Position numbers and translations under genes: made by a program. DNA of 18,890 nt from JAYENK01 sp034722035 (GTDB taxonomy: Bacteria > Patescibacteriota > Patescibacteriia > Patescibacteriales > UBA12075). This document shows positions 7,861 to 14,388 of this stretch, piece after piece. The notes under the pieces are model-generated. The model had not been told where the DNA came from and made no database searches. It saw only the letters and a program-made list of their open reading frames with translations. Location: contig JAYENK010000016.1 of NCBI GenBank assembly GCA_034722035.1, positions 1 to 18,890 on the forward strand, read 5' to 3'. Each line of letters starts with the position of its first letter. Position 1 is the first letter of the stretch.

Positions 7861-8241
7861 ATGATAAAGCAATTAAACCTCGTAGATGAATTTCACAAGA
7901 AATTTCATGTTCCCACTTTAAAAAAACCATCATTAATCCCTGAAGATAGATCAGATTTAAGATTTGGTTTAATGGAAGAAGAAGTTAGGGAATACAAAGA
8001 GGGTGTGCGAGATAAAGACCTAGAAAATATCGCAAAAGAAATGTGTGACATATTGTACGCTGTATATGGGACAATACTGGAGCATGGATTACAAGATGTT
8101 ATTGAAGACATTTTTAACGAAGTGCATAATTCCCATATGAGCAAAGACTATCATCAATACAAAATGCTGAAGGGTGAAAAATATTTCAAACCTGATGTCA
8201 AAAAATTTTTAAAAAATAAATTATTTAATAAGGTTAAATAA
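7861..8241 (+). CDS. MazG-like nucleotide/phosphoribosyl-ATP pyrophosphohydrolase
   Basis: The 126-residue protein fits the all-alpha NTP pyrophosphohydrolase superfamily (MazG, HisE, PRA-PH). The metal-binding pattern ExxE...ExxD is present as E41/E44 and E60/D63 (MEEEVREYKEG, AKEMCDILYAVYG), followed by a family-typical C-terminal stretch FNEVHNSHMSK. Such enzymes cut (d)NTPs or phosphoribosyl-ATP to the monophosphate and pyrophosphate; the substrate is not deducible here and there are no histidine genes nearby. The gene lies alone inside the accessory island, 21 bp after an insertion sequence and 12 bp before an attC-like inverted structure, as a cassette gene would. No SD is visible, and the IS may have separated it from its own promoter. 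Confidence 0.85.
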   Translation: MIKQLNLVDEFHKKFHVPTLKKPSLIPEDRSDLRFGLMEEEVREYKEGVRDKDLENIAKEMCDILYAVYGTILEHGLQDVIEDIFNEVHNSHMSKDYHQYKMLKGEKYFKPDVKKFLKNKLFNKVK

Positions 8242-8253
8242 TTTTTGAACATC

Positions 8254-8396
8254 GCCTAACACCGCGATAAGCGGCCACAGAAAAGTTCCTTTATTAATAT
8301 AATAATGAGTAAACTTTTCTTCCGGCCCAAATTTTGATTCCTAATTAATTTTAATAAGGAAGAATCAAAACTTCGCTTCATCGGGAAACGTTATGT
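8254..8396. other. attC-like inverted structure after the MazG-like gene
   Basis: The + strand begins with GCCTAAC (8254-8260) and ends with GTTATGT (8390-8396). Inside these, CGATAAGCG (8265-8273) pairs with CGCTTCATCG (8374-8383) leaving one extrahelical C at 8379. Further in, AGAAAAGTT (8279-8287) pairs with AACTTTTCT (8312-8320), and TTTTGATTC pairs with GAATCAAAA. Two short boxes separated by an unpaired spacer, a bulged base, and a variable middle are the features of integron attC sites. On the minus strand the end box GTTAGGC matches the GTTRRRY core exactly, but ACATAAC matches RYYYAAC at six of seven. No covariance model was run. Confidence 0.45.
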
Positions 8397-8619
8397 GAAA
8401 TTGTCTGTGACCGCCTCGCTTCGCTCGCGGCCCCATCCAATTTTGCATAATGTGTGCGCTTACCAGCATCTGCCATGCGCCAATTTTCTGACTTCGCTAT
8501 CGCTCAGCACAGAAAACTGTCGCATAACAGCTGCCTATACGAAATTTTTCCCTCCAAGAAACTCCGCTCCGCTCCGTTTCTTTCCGGAAAAAATTTCGTA
8601 TCAAGCGCACACATTAAGC
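8390..8619. repeat. Structured dispersed repeat, copy 2
   Basis: This is the same element as at 6395-6624. The ends differ: GTTATGT here against GTTATGC, and the right border ATTAAGCG against ATTATGC, so the distal part of the 22 bp outer stem is broken. The change matching 6599 turns an A-C mismatch into an A-T pair in the ATACGAA stem, while the change matching 6478 breaks a T-A pair. It starts at the last box of the attC-like structure and ends about 45 bp before the topA stop codon. Confidence 0.88.
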
Positions 8620-8641
8620 GTAATAATAAAAAACCTTTAAC

Positions 8642-8663
8642 AATTAATTAAAAATTAAAAATT
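8642..8663. repeat. 22 bp AT-only repeat after topA, copy 1
   Basis: A 22 bp string beginning AATTAATTAAAAATT is identical to 10898-10919. Both copies touch the stop codon of the minus-strand gene beside them (topA here, dprA there). It could be a low-complexity 3' element; it lacks the G+C stem of an intrinsic terminator. Confidence 0.5.
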
Positions 8664-10888
8664 TACGAAGTGTAGCCGCATCCTTTGGCGGAGCATTTTA
8701 CGCCGTCTTTAACTTCAATTAAAAGGGCTCCGCAGTCCGGGCATTTTTTGCCGGTGGGTTTGCCCCAATAGGCGTTTTTACAGTCAGGATAAGCGTCGCA
8801 GGCGTAGAAGACGCCACGTTTACTTCTTTTTTGCACGATTTCACCTTTTTCACATTTTGGACATTTAATACCGGTTGAGCCGCTGTTTTCTTTGATGCTT
8901 TTAATGTTTTTACATTTTGGGTAGCCCGAGCAAGCCAAGAAAGGACCAAAGCGTCCGTTTTTTATAATCATTGCCTCACCACATTTATCACATTTTTCAT
9001 CTTTGTATTTTTTTTCAAGTTCTTTCGTTTTTTTATCAGCCTTTCCGTCTTTACCCATACTTTTAATATTTTTACAATCCGGGAAACCGGAGCAAGCCAA
9101 GAACTTGCCGTAACGTCCGGTTTTAATAATCATGGTTTCACCGCATTTGTCGCATTTTTCATTTGATTTTTCTTCTGGCATAATATCTTCTTTATTTAAT
9201 TCATTATATTTTTTTTCTAAATTTTTCTCAAAAGGATCATAAAAATTTTTAATAACTTCTTGCCAATTTATTTTACCATCAGCAATTTTGTCAAAATCGG
9301 TTTCAATTTTTGCGGTAAATTCAAAATTAACAATATCGGAAAAATGACTGATCAAGATATCATTAACTACAAAAGCAATGTCAGTGGGGAATAGGCGTTT
9401 ATTGTCATCTCGGTTTACATAATTGCGGGCAATAATAGTAGAAATGGTAGGAGCGTAGGTGGAAGGACGACCAATACCGTGTTTTTCCAAAATTTTTACC
9501 AAGCTAGCGTCTGAATAACGCGCTGGTGGTTTGGTAAAATGCTGTTCTTTGTTTAGACGATGCAGTTCCAGCGTTTCTTTCGCTTTAACGCGCGGCAGTT
9601 CCAATTCTTTGGAATTATCCGGATATATTTTAAGAAAACCGTCGAATTTTTTTATCTGACCGTTCGCTCGGAATTGATATGGAGAATCAACCGCATCAAC
9701 ATCAAGGATAGTAGAATCAAAAACAGCTTCCGGCATTTGGGTAGCAATGCTTCTTTGCCAGATTAGGCGATATAGTCGCTTTTGAGTGCTATTTAATTTT
9801 TTTAATTTTTCCGGAGTATTAGCAGCCTCAGTTGGTCGAACCGCTTCGTGCGCTTCTTGCGCGCCTTTGACCTTGGTTTTGAATTTACGCGGAGATGAGA
9901 GCGCGTATTTTTCCCCTAGCTCTTTTTTTATATAATTATGCGCGTCATTCAAAAATTTATCAGCCATGAAGAACGAGTCAGTACGCATGTAAGTAATAAA
10001 ACCCTGTTCGTATAATTGTTGCGCTACTACCATAGTTTGTTTGGCTGAGAAGCCAAGCATTGAGTTAGCGGTTTGTTGCAAAGTGGAGGTGGTAAAAGGC
10101 TTGGGTGGATTTTTTCTGATTTCTTTTTTCTTGATGTCAGCTACAACATATTTGGCATTTTTAAGATCAGCCACAATCTTATCTGCTGCTTTGTTATTTT
10201 TAATATCAAGTTTTTTGAGAACTTTATTATCAATTTTATTGAGTTTGGCTGTGATTATTTTTTCAGCCTGCTCTTCCGATACCGGCATATCATCTAGGCG
10301 GGACAGGAGCGCGTCTATATTCCAGTATTCATCTGCCTTAAAAGCTTTGATTTCGCGTTCTTTTTCTACGATTAAGCGGACAGCTACGCTTTGCACGCGT
10401 CCGGCCGAGAGGCCGCGGGCAACTTTTTTCCAGAGAAAAGGAGAGAGTTTGTATCCAACCAGACGGTCTAAGATGCGGCGAGCTTGTTGCGCGTCGACTA
10501 GTTTCATGTCAAGCGCACGTGGGTTTTTTAACGCTTCTTTTATGGCCGGTTTGGTGATTTCGTGAAAAACGATTCTGCCGGTTTGATTTTCTTTAAGCTT
10601 TAGGGCAGACAAAAGGTGCCAGGCAATTGCCTCTCCTTCCCGGTCTTCATCAGTCGCGAGAATAATATTTTCCGCTTTTTTCGCTAATTTTTTTAGTTGG
10701 TTTACGTTTTTACGTGCCCGGGTTGGAATTATATATTCCGGTTCAAAGTTTTTTTCCGTATCAATTCCGATTTTGCTTTTGGGTAAATCACGAATATGAC
10801 CGAAAGAAGACTCGATTTTGTACTCTTTGCCAAGAAATTTTGCAATAGTTTTTGCTTTTGTTGGTGACTCTACGATGACTAAGTTCAT
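8663..10888 (-). CDS. topA: DNA topoisomerase I (type IA)
   Basis: The 741-residue protein relaxes negatively supercoiled DNA through a transient 5'-phosphotyrosine link. The TOPRIM domain occupies about residues 1-110 (MNLVIVESPTKAKTI with Glu7; TDEDREGEAIAWHL). The catalytic Tyr300 lies in GFITYMRTDS. The C-terminus (about 577-741) has four Cys4 zinc-ribbon units, for example CDKCGETMIIKTGRYGKFL and CPDCGALLIEV, which bind single-stranded DNA in this family; the last one is shorter. The length is in the normal range. It starts at ATG 10888, 29 bp after dprA, and the two are probably co-transcribed, a common bacterial arrangement. A long opposite-strand open frame at 10041-10565 is its shadow. 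Confidence 0.97.
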   Translation of the reverse strand: MNLVIVESPTKAKTIAKFLGKEYKIESSFGHIRDLPKSKIGIDTEKNFEPEYIIPTRARKNVNQLKKLAKKAENIILATDEDREGEAIAWHLLSALKLKENQTGRIVFHEITKPAIKEALKNPRALDMKLVDAQQARRILDRLVGYKLSPFLWKKVARGLSAGRVQSVAVRLIVEKEREIKAFKADEYWNIDALLSRLDDMPVSEEQAEKIITAKLNKIDNKVLKKLDIKNNKAADKIVADLKNAKYVVADIKKKEIRKNPPKPFTTSTLQQTANSMLGFSAKQTMVVAQQLYEQGFITYMRTDSFFMADKFLNDAHNYIKKELGEKYALSSPRKFKTKVKGAQEAHEAVRPTEAANTPEKLKKLNSTQKRLYRLIWQRSIATQMPEAVFDSTILDVDAVDSPYQFRANGQIKKFDGFLKIYPDNSKELELPRVKAKETLELHRLNKEQHFTKPPARYSDASLVKILEKHGIGRPSTYAPTISTIIARNYVNRDDNKRLFPTDIAFVVNDILISHFSDIVNFEFTAKIETDFDKIADGKINWQEVIKNFYDPFEKNLEKKYNELNKEDIMPEEKSNEKCDKCGETMIIKTGRYGKFLACSGFPDCKNIKSMGKDGKADKKTKELEKKYKDEKCDKCGEAMIIKNGRFGPFLACSGYPKCKNIKSIKENSGSTGIKCPKCEKGEIVQKRSKRGVFYACDAYPDCKNAYWGKPTGKKCPDCGALLIEVKDGVKCSAKGCGYTS

Positions 10889-10897
10889 AGATATGCA

Positions 10898-10919
10898 AAT
10901 TAATTAAAAATTAAAAATT
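10898..10919. repeat. 22 bp AT-only repeat after dprA, copy 2
   Basis: Identical to 8642-8663 and likewise placed on the stop codon of the upstream minus-strand gene. It lies in the short dprA-topA gap, so it does not look like an operon terminator. Confidence 0.5.
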
Positions 10920-12018
10920 AGATTAAGACGTATTTCATCCCTCCCAAATTTTTTACCATTCCTTTCATTTCCATAATAGTCAATGTTGCGATTATTGCAC
11001 TTGAGGGCTGTTTTGTCAAGCGGATTAATTCGTTCACATGCGTCGGTTCACGTTTTAGTTTGTCAAGAAGCTCGGTTTCTTCTTTGGACTCCGGTATAAT
11101 TTTTTTATTATCGATTTGCCGGTTAATTTGTTTTAAGTTAAAAGTTTCTATAATATCATCGACGTTTAAAACCGGCTGAGCCCCTTGTTTGATTAAATTG
11201 TTCGGTCCTTTAGCGTTTTCGGAAAATATATTTCCCGGCAGAGCAAACACTTCTCGGTTTTGTTCCAAGGCGCAAGCGGCGGTAATTAATGCGCCGGATC
11301 TTTCTTTGGCTTCAATTACAATCGTGCCAAGAGAAAGCCCGGAAATAATGCGATTGCGTTGAGGAAAATTAAAGCGCCAGGGTTTGGTGCCAAGTGGAAA
11401 TTCACTAATAACAGCTCCGCCACCGGCAATAATTTTTTCATTTAAAAATCGGTTTACTGACGGGTAAATACTGTTATTATCAATACCGGTGCCAAGTACC
11501 GCAATTGTATGTCCGCCACAGTCGAGGCAAGTTTGATGAGCAAAAGTATCAATTCCAAGAGCCAGACCGCTTACAATCGAAAGTTTGTGCCGGGAGAGCT
11601 TACTCACTATTTCGACACAAGCTTGTTTTCCATAAGGAGTGTATTTTCTGGTGCCAACAATGGCTAAAGAAAGATCATTATCCGAATTAACCATGCCTTT
11701 TACATATAAGAGTGCCGGCGGTGAATAAATTTCTTTTAATAGTCCGGGGTAACGCTCATCTTGTTCTATAATTACTGTAATTTTTTCTTTATCCAATGTC
11801 TCTAATATTTTATCTATATTAATTTGAGCGCGCATAGCAATAAATTCGTCTGCAATTTTTTCTTCAATTCCGGCTCGTTTGAGTTCATTGATATTTGCCT
11901 TAAATCCGGCCTTGGTATTTTTAAAATATTTAAAAATACGACTAAGTCGTTTTGGGCCAAATTTGGAAAAATGTGATAATGCAATATGATATTTTAAATC
12001 AGGTCTTTCATAAATCAT
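10918..12018 (-). CDS. dprA: DNA-processing protein DprA (Smf)
   Basis: The 366-residue protein has an N-terminal helix-hairpin-helix/SAM-like part (HFSKFGPKRLSRIFKYF), the Rossmann-like DprA core from about residue 115 (LAIVGTRKYTPYGKQA, IVSGLALGIDTFAHQ, FPQRNRIISGLS, REVFALPGNIF), and a C-terminal winged helix (about 305-366). DprA binds incoming single-stranded DNA and loads RecA during natural transformation, which fits organisms that salvage DNA. It starts at ATG 12018; the sequence just upstream is A-rich and lacks an SD. Its promoter must lie in the 12019-12230 gap, back to back with the promoter of the structured RNA, but I see no clean -35/-10 for it. It is followed 29 bp later by topA. 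Confidence 0.95.
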   Translation of the reverse strand: MIYERPDLKYHIALSHFSKFGPKRLSRIFKYFKNTKAGFKANINELKRAGIEEKIADEFIAMRAQINIDKILETLDKEKITVIIEQDERYPGLLKEIYSPPALLYVKGMVNSDNDLSLAIVGTRKYTPYGKQACVEIVSKLSRHKLSIVSGLALGIDTFAHQTCLDCGGHTIAVLGTGIDNNSIYPSVNRFLNEKIIAGGGAVISEFPLGTKPWRFNFPQRNRIISGLSLGTIVIEAKERSGALITAACALEQNREVFALPGNIFSENAKGPNNLIKQGAQPVLNVDDIIETFNLKQINRQIDNKKIIPESKEETELLDKLKREPTHVNELIRLTKQPSSAIIATLTIMEMKGMVKNLGGMKYVLI

Positions 12019-12063
12019 TTTTTTGTGCTAAAATAAAAGTAAATAAAACTTGATTTTTCTCTC

Positions 12064-12092
12064 TTGACAAAAATACAATGCCGTGCTAAATT
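12064..12092 (+). promoter_or_regulatory. Promoter for the twin-hairpin RNA
   Basis: TTGACA (12064-12069), a 17 bp spacer and TAAATT (12087-12092) with an extended -10 TG at 12084-12085. The predicted start is near 12099. No protein-coding frame with a usable start follows on this strand, so it probably drives the structured RNA. Confidence 0.7.
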
Positions 12093-12098
12093 TATGTA

Positions 12099-12352
12099 TT
12101 GTTAGGGGTTGATGCGCGAGTTTACTGTTTGTTGACGGAAATTAATTGACGACGCTTATTCCTCCTTGTGCGTTTATGCAATTTACTTTTCGCTTAACAA
12201 ACAGTAAACTGCGCAACAAAAAAGAAATACAATAAAAAATATCCAACATATTGCTTAGGAGTAAATTGCTTGATGGTTACCCTCCTTTCCGTCATTCAAT
12301 TTTAAATGGAATTTTTTCCAGACTTCTAGGCAGTATCTTGGATATTTTTTTA
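12099..12352 (+). ncRNA. Candidate structured RNA with two anti-SD apical loops
   Basis: Two long hairpins follow the promoter. Hairpin 1: a perfect 15 bp stem pairs 12119-12133 with 12196-12210, extended by 12115-12117/12211-12213 and 12108-12111/12214-12217; inside, AATTG (12144-12148) pairs with CAATT (12179-12183) and ACGC with GCGT around a loop holding CCTCCTT (12161-12167). Hairpin 2: 12238-12246 pairs with 12338-12346, and 12248-12262 with 12322-12336, with one C-C mismatch; inside, AAATTG (12263-12268) pairs with CAATTT (12297-12302) around CCTCCTTT (12281-12288), plus a small GGAA/TTCC hairpin. In both, 12 nt separate AATTG from CCTCC. A T7 run ends it. The loops are complementary to SD sequences. 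It matches no RNA family I know, and is not tmRNA, RNase P or SRP RNA by motif. Two nearby termination hairpins without a shared job is the alternative. Confidence 0.6.
12238..12351. terminator. Long stem with T run, possibly a two-way terminator
   Basis: The second hairpin of the RNA candidate is followed by TTTTTTT (12345-12351) on the + strand. On the minus strand the same stem is followed by a T-rich stretch ATATTTTTTATTG. It therefore could end both the RNA transcript and the LCP-der-pth operon, whose last stop is at 12370. The stem is long with an inner branch, unlike a compact terminator. Confidence 0.55.
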
Positions 12353-12369
12353 TTTTAAAACAGGGGCGC

Positions 12370-12915
12370 TTATTTTTCAGAAATAATATTTTCAAAAATA
12401 TTTTTCAAAGTTTTTATTTCACTTTTTTGAAAACGCGAGAGAACATAATTTTTCATCGGCATTTGTTCCGGCTTGTCTCCCATTACTCCAATCCTTATTC
12501 TTTTAAAGTTTTTTGTTTTTAAATGATTTATAACGGAGTCAACTCCACGGTGTCCGGCCGAGCGGGAATTAAGTGATGTTTTATATTTTCCCAGAGGAAG
12601 ATCAATTTCATCGTGAATAACGGTTAAATTATCAGTCAGATTATAATTTTTTATCGTCAGTAGCCCGAGTTTTTTTGGTAGCAATTTATAATAATCAATA
12701 ACTTTGCGTACAGCTTCGCCCGAATTATTCATATAAGTCATTGGTTTTACATATATTGCGTCATTATTTTCGGCAAAAACGCTTTGCCATTTGTCTTTTT
12801 CTTTCCAAGCGAGCCCTTTCTCCTCAATTATTTTATCAAGCAACATAAAACCGGCATTGTGGCGGGTGTTTTTATATTTGCCGCCCGGATTTCCCAGGCC
12901 AATAATAATTTTCAT
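12370..12915 (-). CDS. pth: Peptidyl-tRNA hydrolase
   Basis: The 181-residue protein cuts the ester bond of peptidyl-tRNAs that drop off ribosomes, recycling tRNA. It starts with MKIIIGLGNPGGKY, has the catalytic His19 in TRHNAGF, Asn63 in KPMTYMNNSG, Asp102 in VIHDEIDLPLG, and SAGHRGVDSVI. Compared with E. coli Pth, about ten extra residues lie before the catalytic Asp (around 82-96), a probable surface loop. The ATG shares an ATGA overlap with the der stop, so translation is probably coupled. No gene follows in this operon; the next feature is the long two-way stem. Confidence 0.95.
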   Translation of the reverse strand: MKIIIGLGNPGGKYKNTRHNAGFMLLDKIIEEKGLAWKEKDKWQSVFAENNDAIYVKPMTYMNNSGEAVRKVIDYYKLLPKKLGLLTIKNYNLTDNLTVIHDEIDLPLGKYKTSLNSRSAGHRGVDSVINHLKTKNFKRIRIGVMGDKPEQMPMKNYVLSRFQKSEIKTLKNIFENIISEK

Positions 12916-14384
12916 GATTCGTTTTGAGTTTTAACACTCTCTTCATGTTGTCCGTGGATTTGTTTGTTTCTTTCTACATAAATTTTAATCGGAGTAGCAT
13001 AGAAGCCGAATTTTTTGCGCAAGCGATTGGACATAAAATTGAGGTAGGCGTCGCTAATAGTGTCTTTGGCGCCAATGCGGACAGAAAATACCGGTGGAGC
13101 GGAATCAACTTGTTTGAATTCGTAAATATGCGGTCTTTTTGTGCCTTTCTTTTTAACCGGAGTATGTTTTTTTATTAATTTTTTCAAAAATTTATCAAGA
13201 GCATTGGGGTTAATTTCAGTGTTTCTGCCGGCTTGAGCTTTTGCAATGAAATCATAAAGTTTATCCACTTTGGAGCCGTTCAAGGCTGAAATAAAATGAA
13301 TCGGGGCCCAAGTGATAAAAGGGAGATGAGCATAAATTTCTTGTTTATAATGTTTTTGATCGCGAATTTTGATCAAATCCCATTTGTTTGCTACTAGAAT
13401 TAAACTATTTTGACGTTCAACGATTGCTTCAACCAGTCTGGACTCTTGGTGGGAAAGTTTTTTGTTAATATCAATCATCAATAATACGACTGAAGCGTTT
13501 TTGATGGTATCTAATGATTTTTTGATGCTGAATTTTTCCAAAGTATTTTTCCCGGAGGTACTTTTTGCGGTTTGCTGTCCCTTGCGACTAATGCCGGCTG
13601 TATCAATAAAGTTAATAATTTTGTCTTTGTGCTCTAATCTAATATTTTGTGGTTCTCTGGTGGTGTGCGCTTTGGCTGAGATAATCATGCGTTCGCTGCC
13701 GCAAAGAGCATTGACTAAGCTTGATTTGCCGACATTGGGCTTGCCCAAAATAGCAACATTGATGGTTTCTTTCTTGGTTTCTTCCTCAGACAAAAAAGCG
13801 GCTAGTGTTTTTTTCGGCCTCTTTCTCTCTTTTTCTTTTTTTGGCAATTTTTTTACAATCTTGTCCAAGAGGTCACCGGTACCGGAACCGTTGGTAGCAG
13901 AAATTGCCAGGGGTTCATCTAAGCCTAGCCGGTTAAATTCAATTGCGTCGCGGCGCAAACGAGGATTATCCGCCTTGTTGGCTGAGAGTATAATTGGAAT
14001 TTTTTTGGAAATTATTTTTTTGAGAGCTAACGCCAGTTTTTTGTCTCCGGGTAGGATGCCGGCGCGGGCATCAGTTAAGAAAACAATAATATCAGCCAGG
14101 TTTAACAAGTTCTTGGCGCGCAATTGCACTTTTAAATCAATATCGTCAGCTTTTGATTTTTTATCAGCTCCTAGAAGAAATTTTTCTTCCATAATTCCTC
14201 CGGTATCAACTAAATTAAAGTTAATTCCTTGCCACTCTAAGGTGTTCCAATTAGCGTCCCTAGTAGTGCCGTCAATGTCGGCGGTGAGAGCCTGCTTGCT
14301 TTCCAAGAGACAATTAAAAAGAGTTGATTTGCCCACATTGGTTCGACCGAATATTACAACTGTTGGTAAATTATTGTCTATCAT
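12912..14384 (-). CDS. der: Ribosome biogenesis GTPase Der (EngA)
   Basis: Der carries two GTPase domains in tandem and a KH-like domain and is needed for assembly of the 50S subunit. G domain 1 shows GRTNVGKS (13-20), DTGG at about 60 and NKAD (136-139). G domain 2 shows GKPNVGKS (214-221), DTAG at about 261 and NKWD (333-336). The KH part spans about 385-475 and ends in a polar tail. I chose ATG 14384 (490 residues) because it directly precedes the first G domain and lies 4 nt after the stop of the LCP gene; a longer frame reaching 14501 would run through that gene. The linker between the G domains is lysine-rich (about 178-205). Its stop overlaps the pth start. Confidence 0.96.
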   Translation of the reverse strand: MIDNNLPTVVIFGRTNVGKSTLFNCLLESKQALTADIDGTTRDANWNTLEWQGINFNLVDTGGIMEEKFLLGADKKSKADDIDLKVQLRAKNLLNLADIIVFLTDARAGILPGDKKLALALKKIISKKIPIILSANKADNPRLRRDAIEFNRLGLDEPLAISATNGSGTGDLLDKIVKKLPKKEKERKRPKKTLAAFLSEEETKKETINVAILGKPNVGKSSLVNALCGSERMIISAKAHTTREPQNIRLEHKDKIINFIDTAGISRKGQQTAKSTSGKNTLEKFSIKKSLDTIKNASVVLLMIDINKKLSHQESRLVEAIVERQNSLILVANKWDLIKIRDQKHYKQEIYAHLPFITWAPIHFISALNGSKVDKLYDFIAKAQAGRNTEINPNALDKFLKKLIKKHTPVKKKGTKRPHIYEFKQVDSAPPVFSVRIGAKDTISDAYLNFMSNRLRKKFGFYATPIKIYVERNKQIHGQHEESVKTQNES

Positions 14385-14388
14385 ATTG

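Noticed and set aside
6395..8619. CRISPR array
   Set aside because: There are only two long repeat copies 1995 bp apart, no regular spacers and no cas genes.
10041..10565. A 174-codon + strand open frame opposite topA
   Set aside because: It is a shadow of topA, with no SD, promoter or recognisable domain.
12137..12248. A minus-strand frame of about 34 codons from an ATG at 12248
   Set aside because: It runs through the stems of the RNA candidate, has no SD at the right distance and no protein-like composition.
12099..12352. tmRNA, RNase P RNA or SRP RNA as an identity for the structured region
   Set aside because: None of their signature sequences (tRNA-like ends, the RNase P core, or the GGAAG/GCAGC SRP loop) is present.
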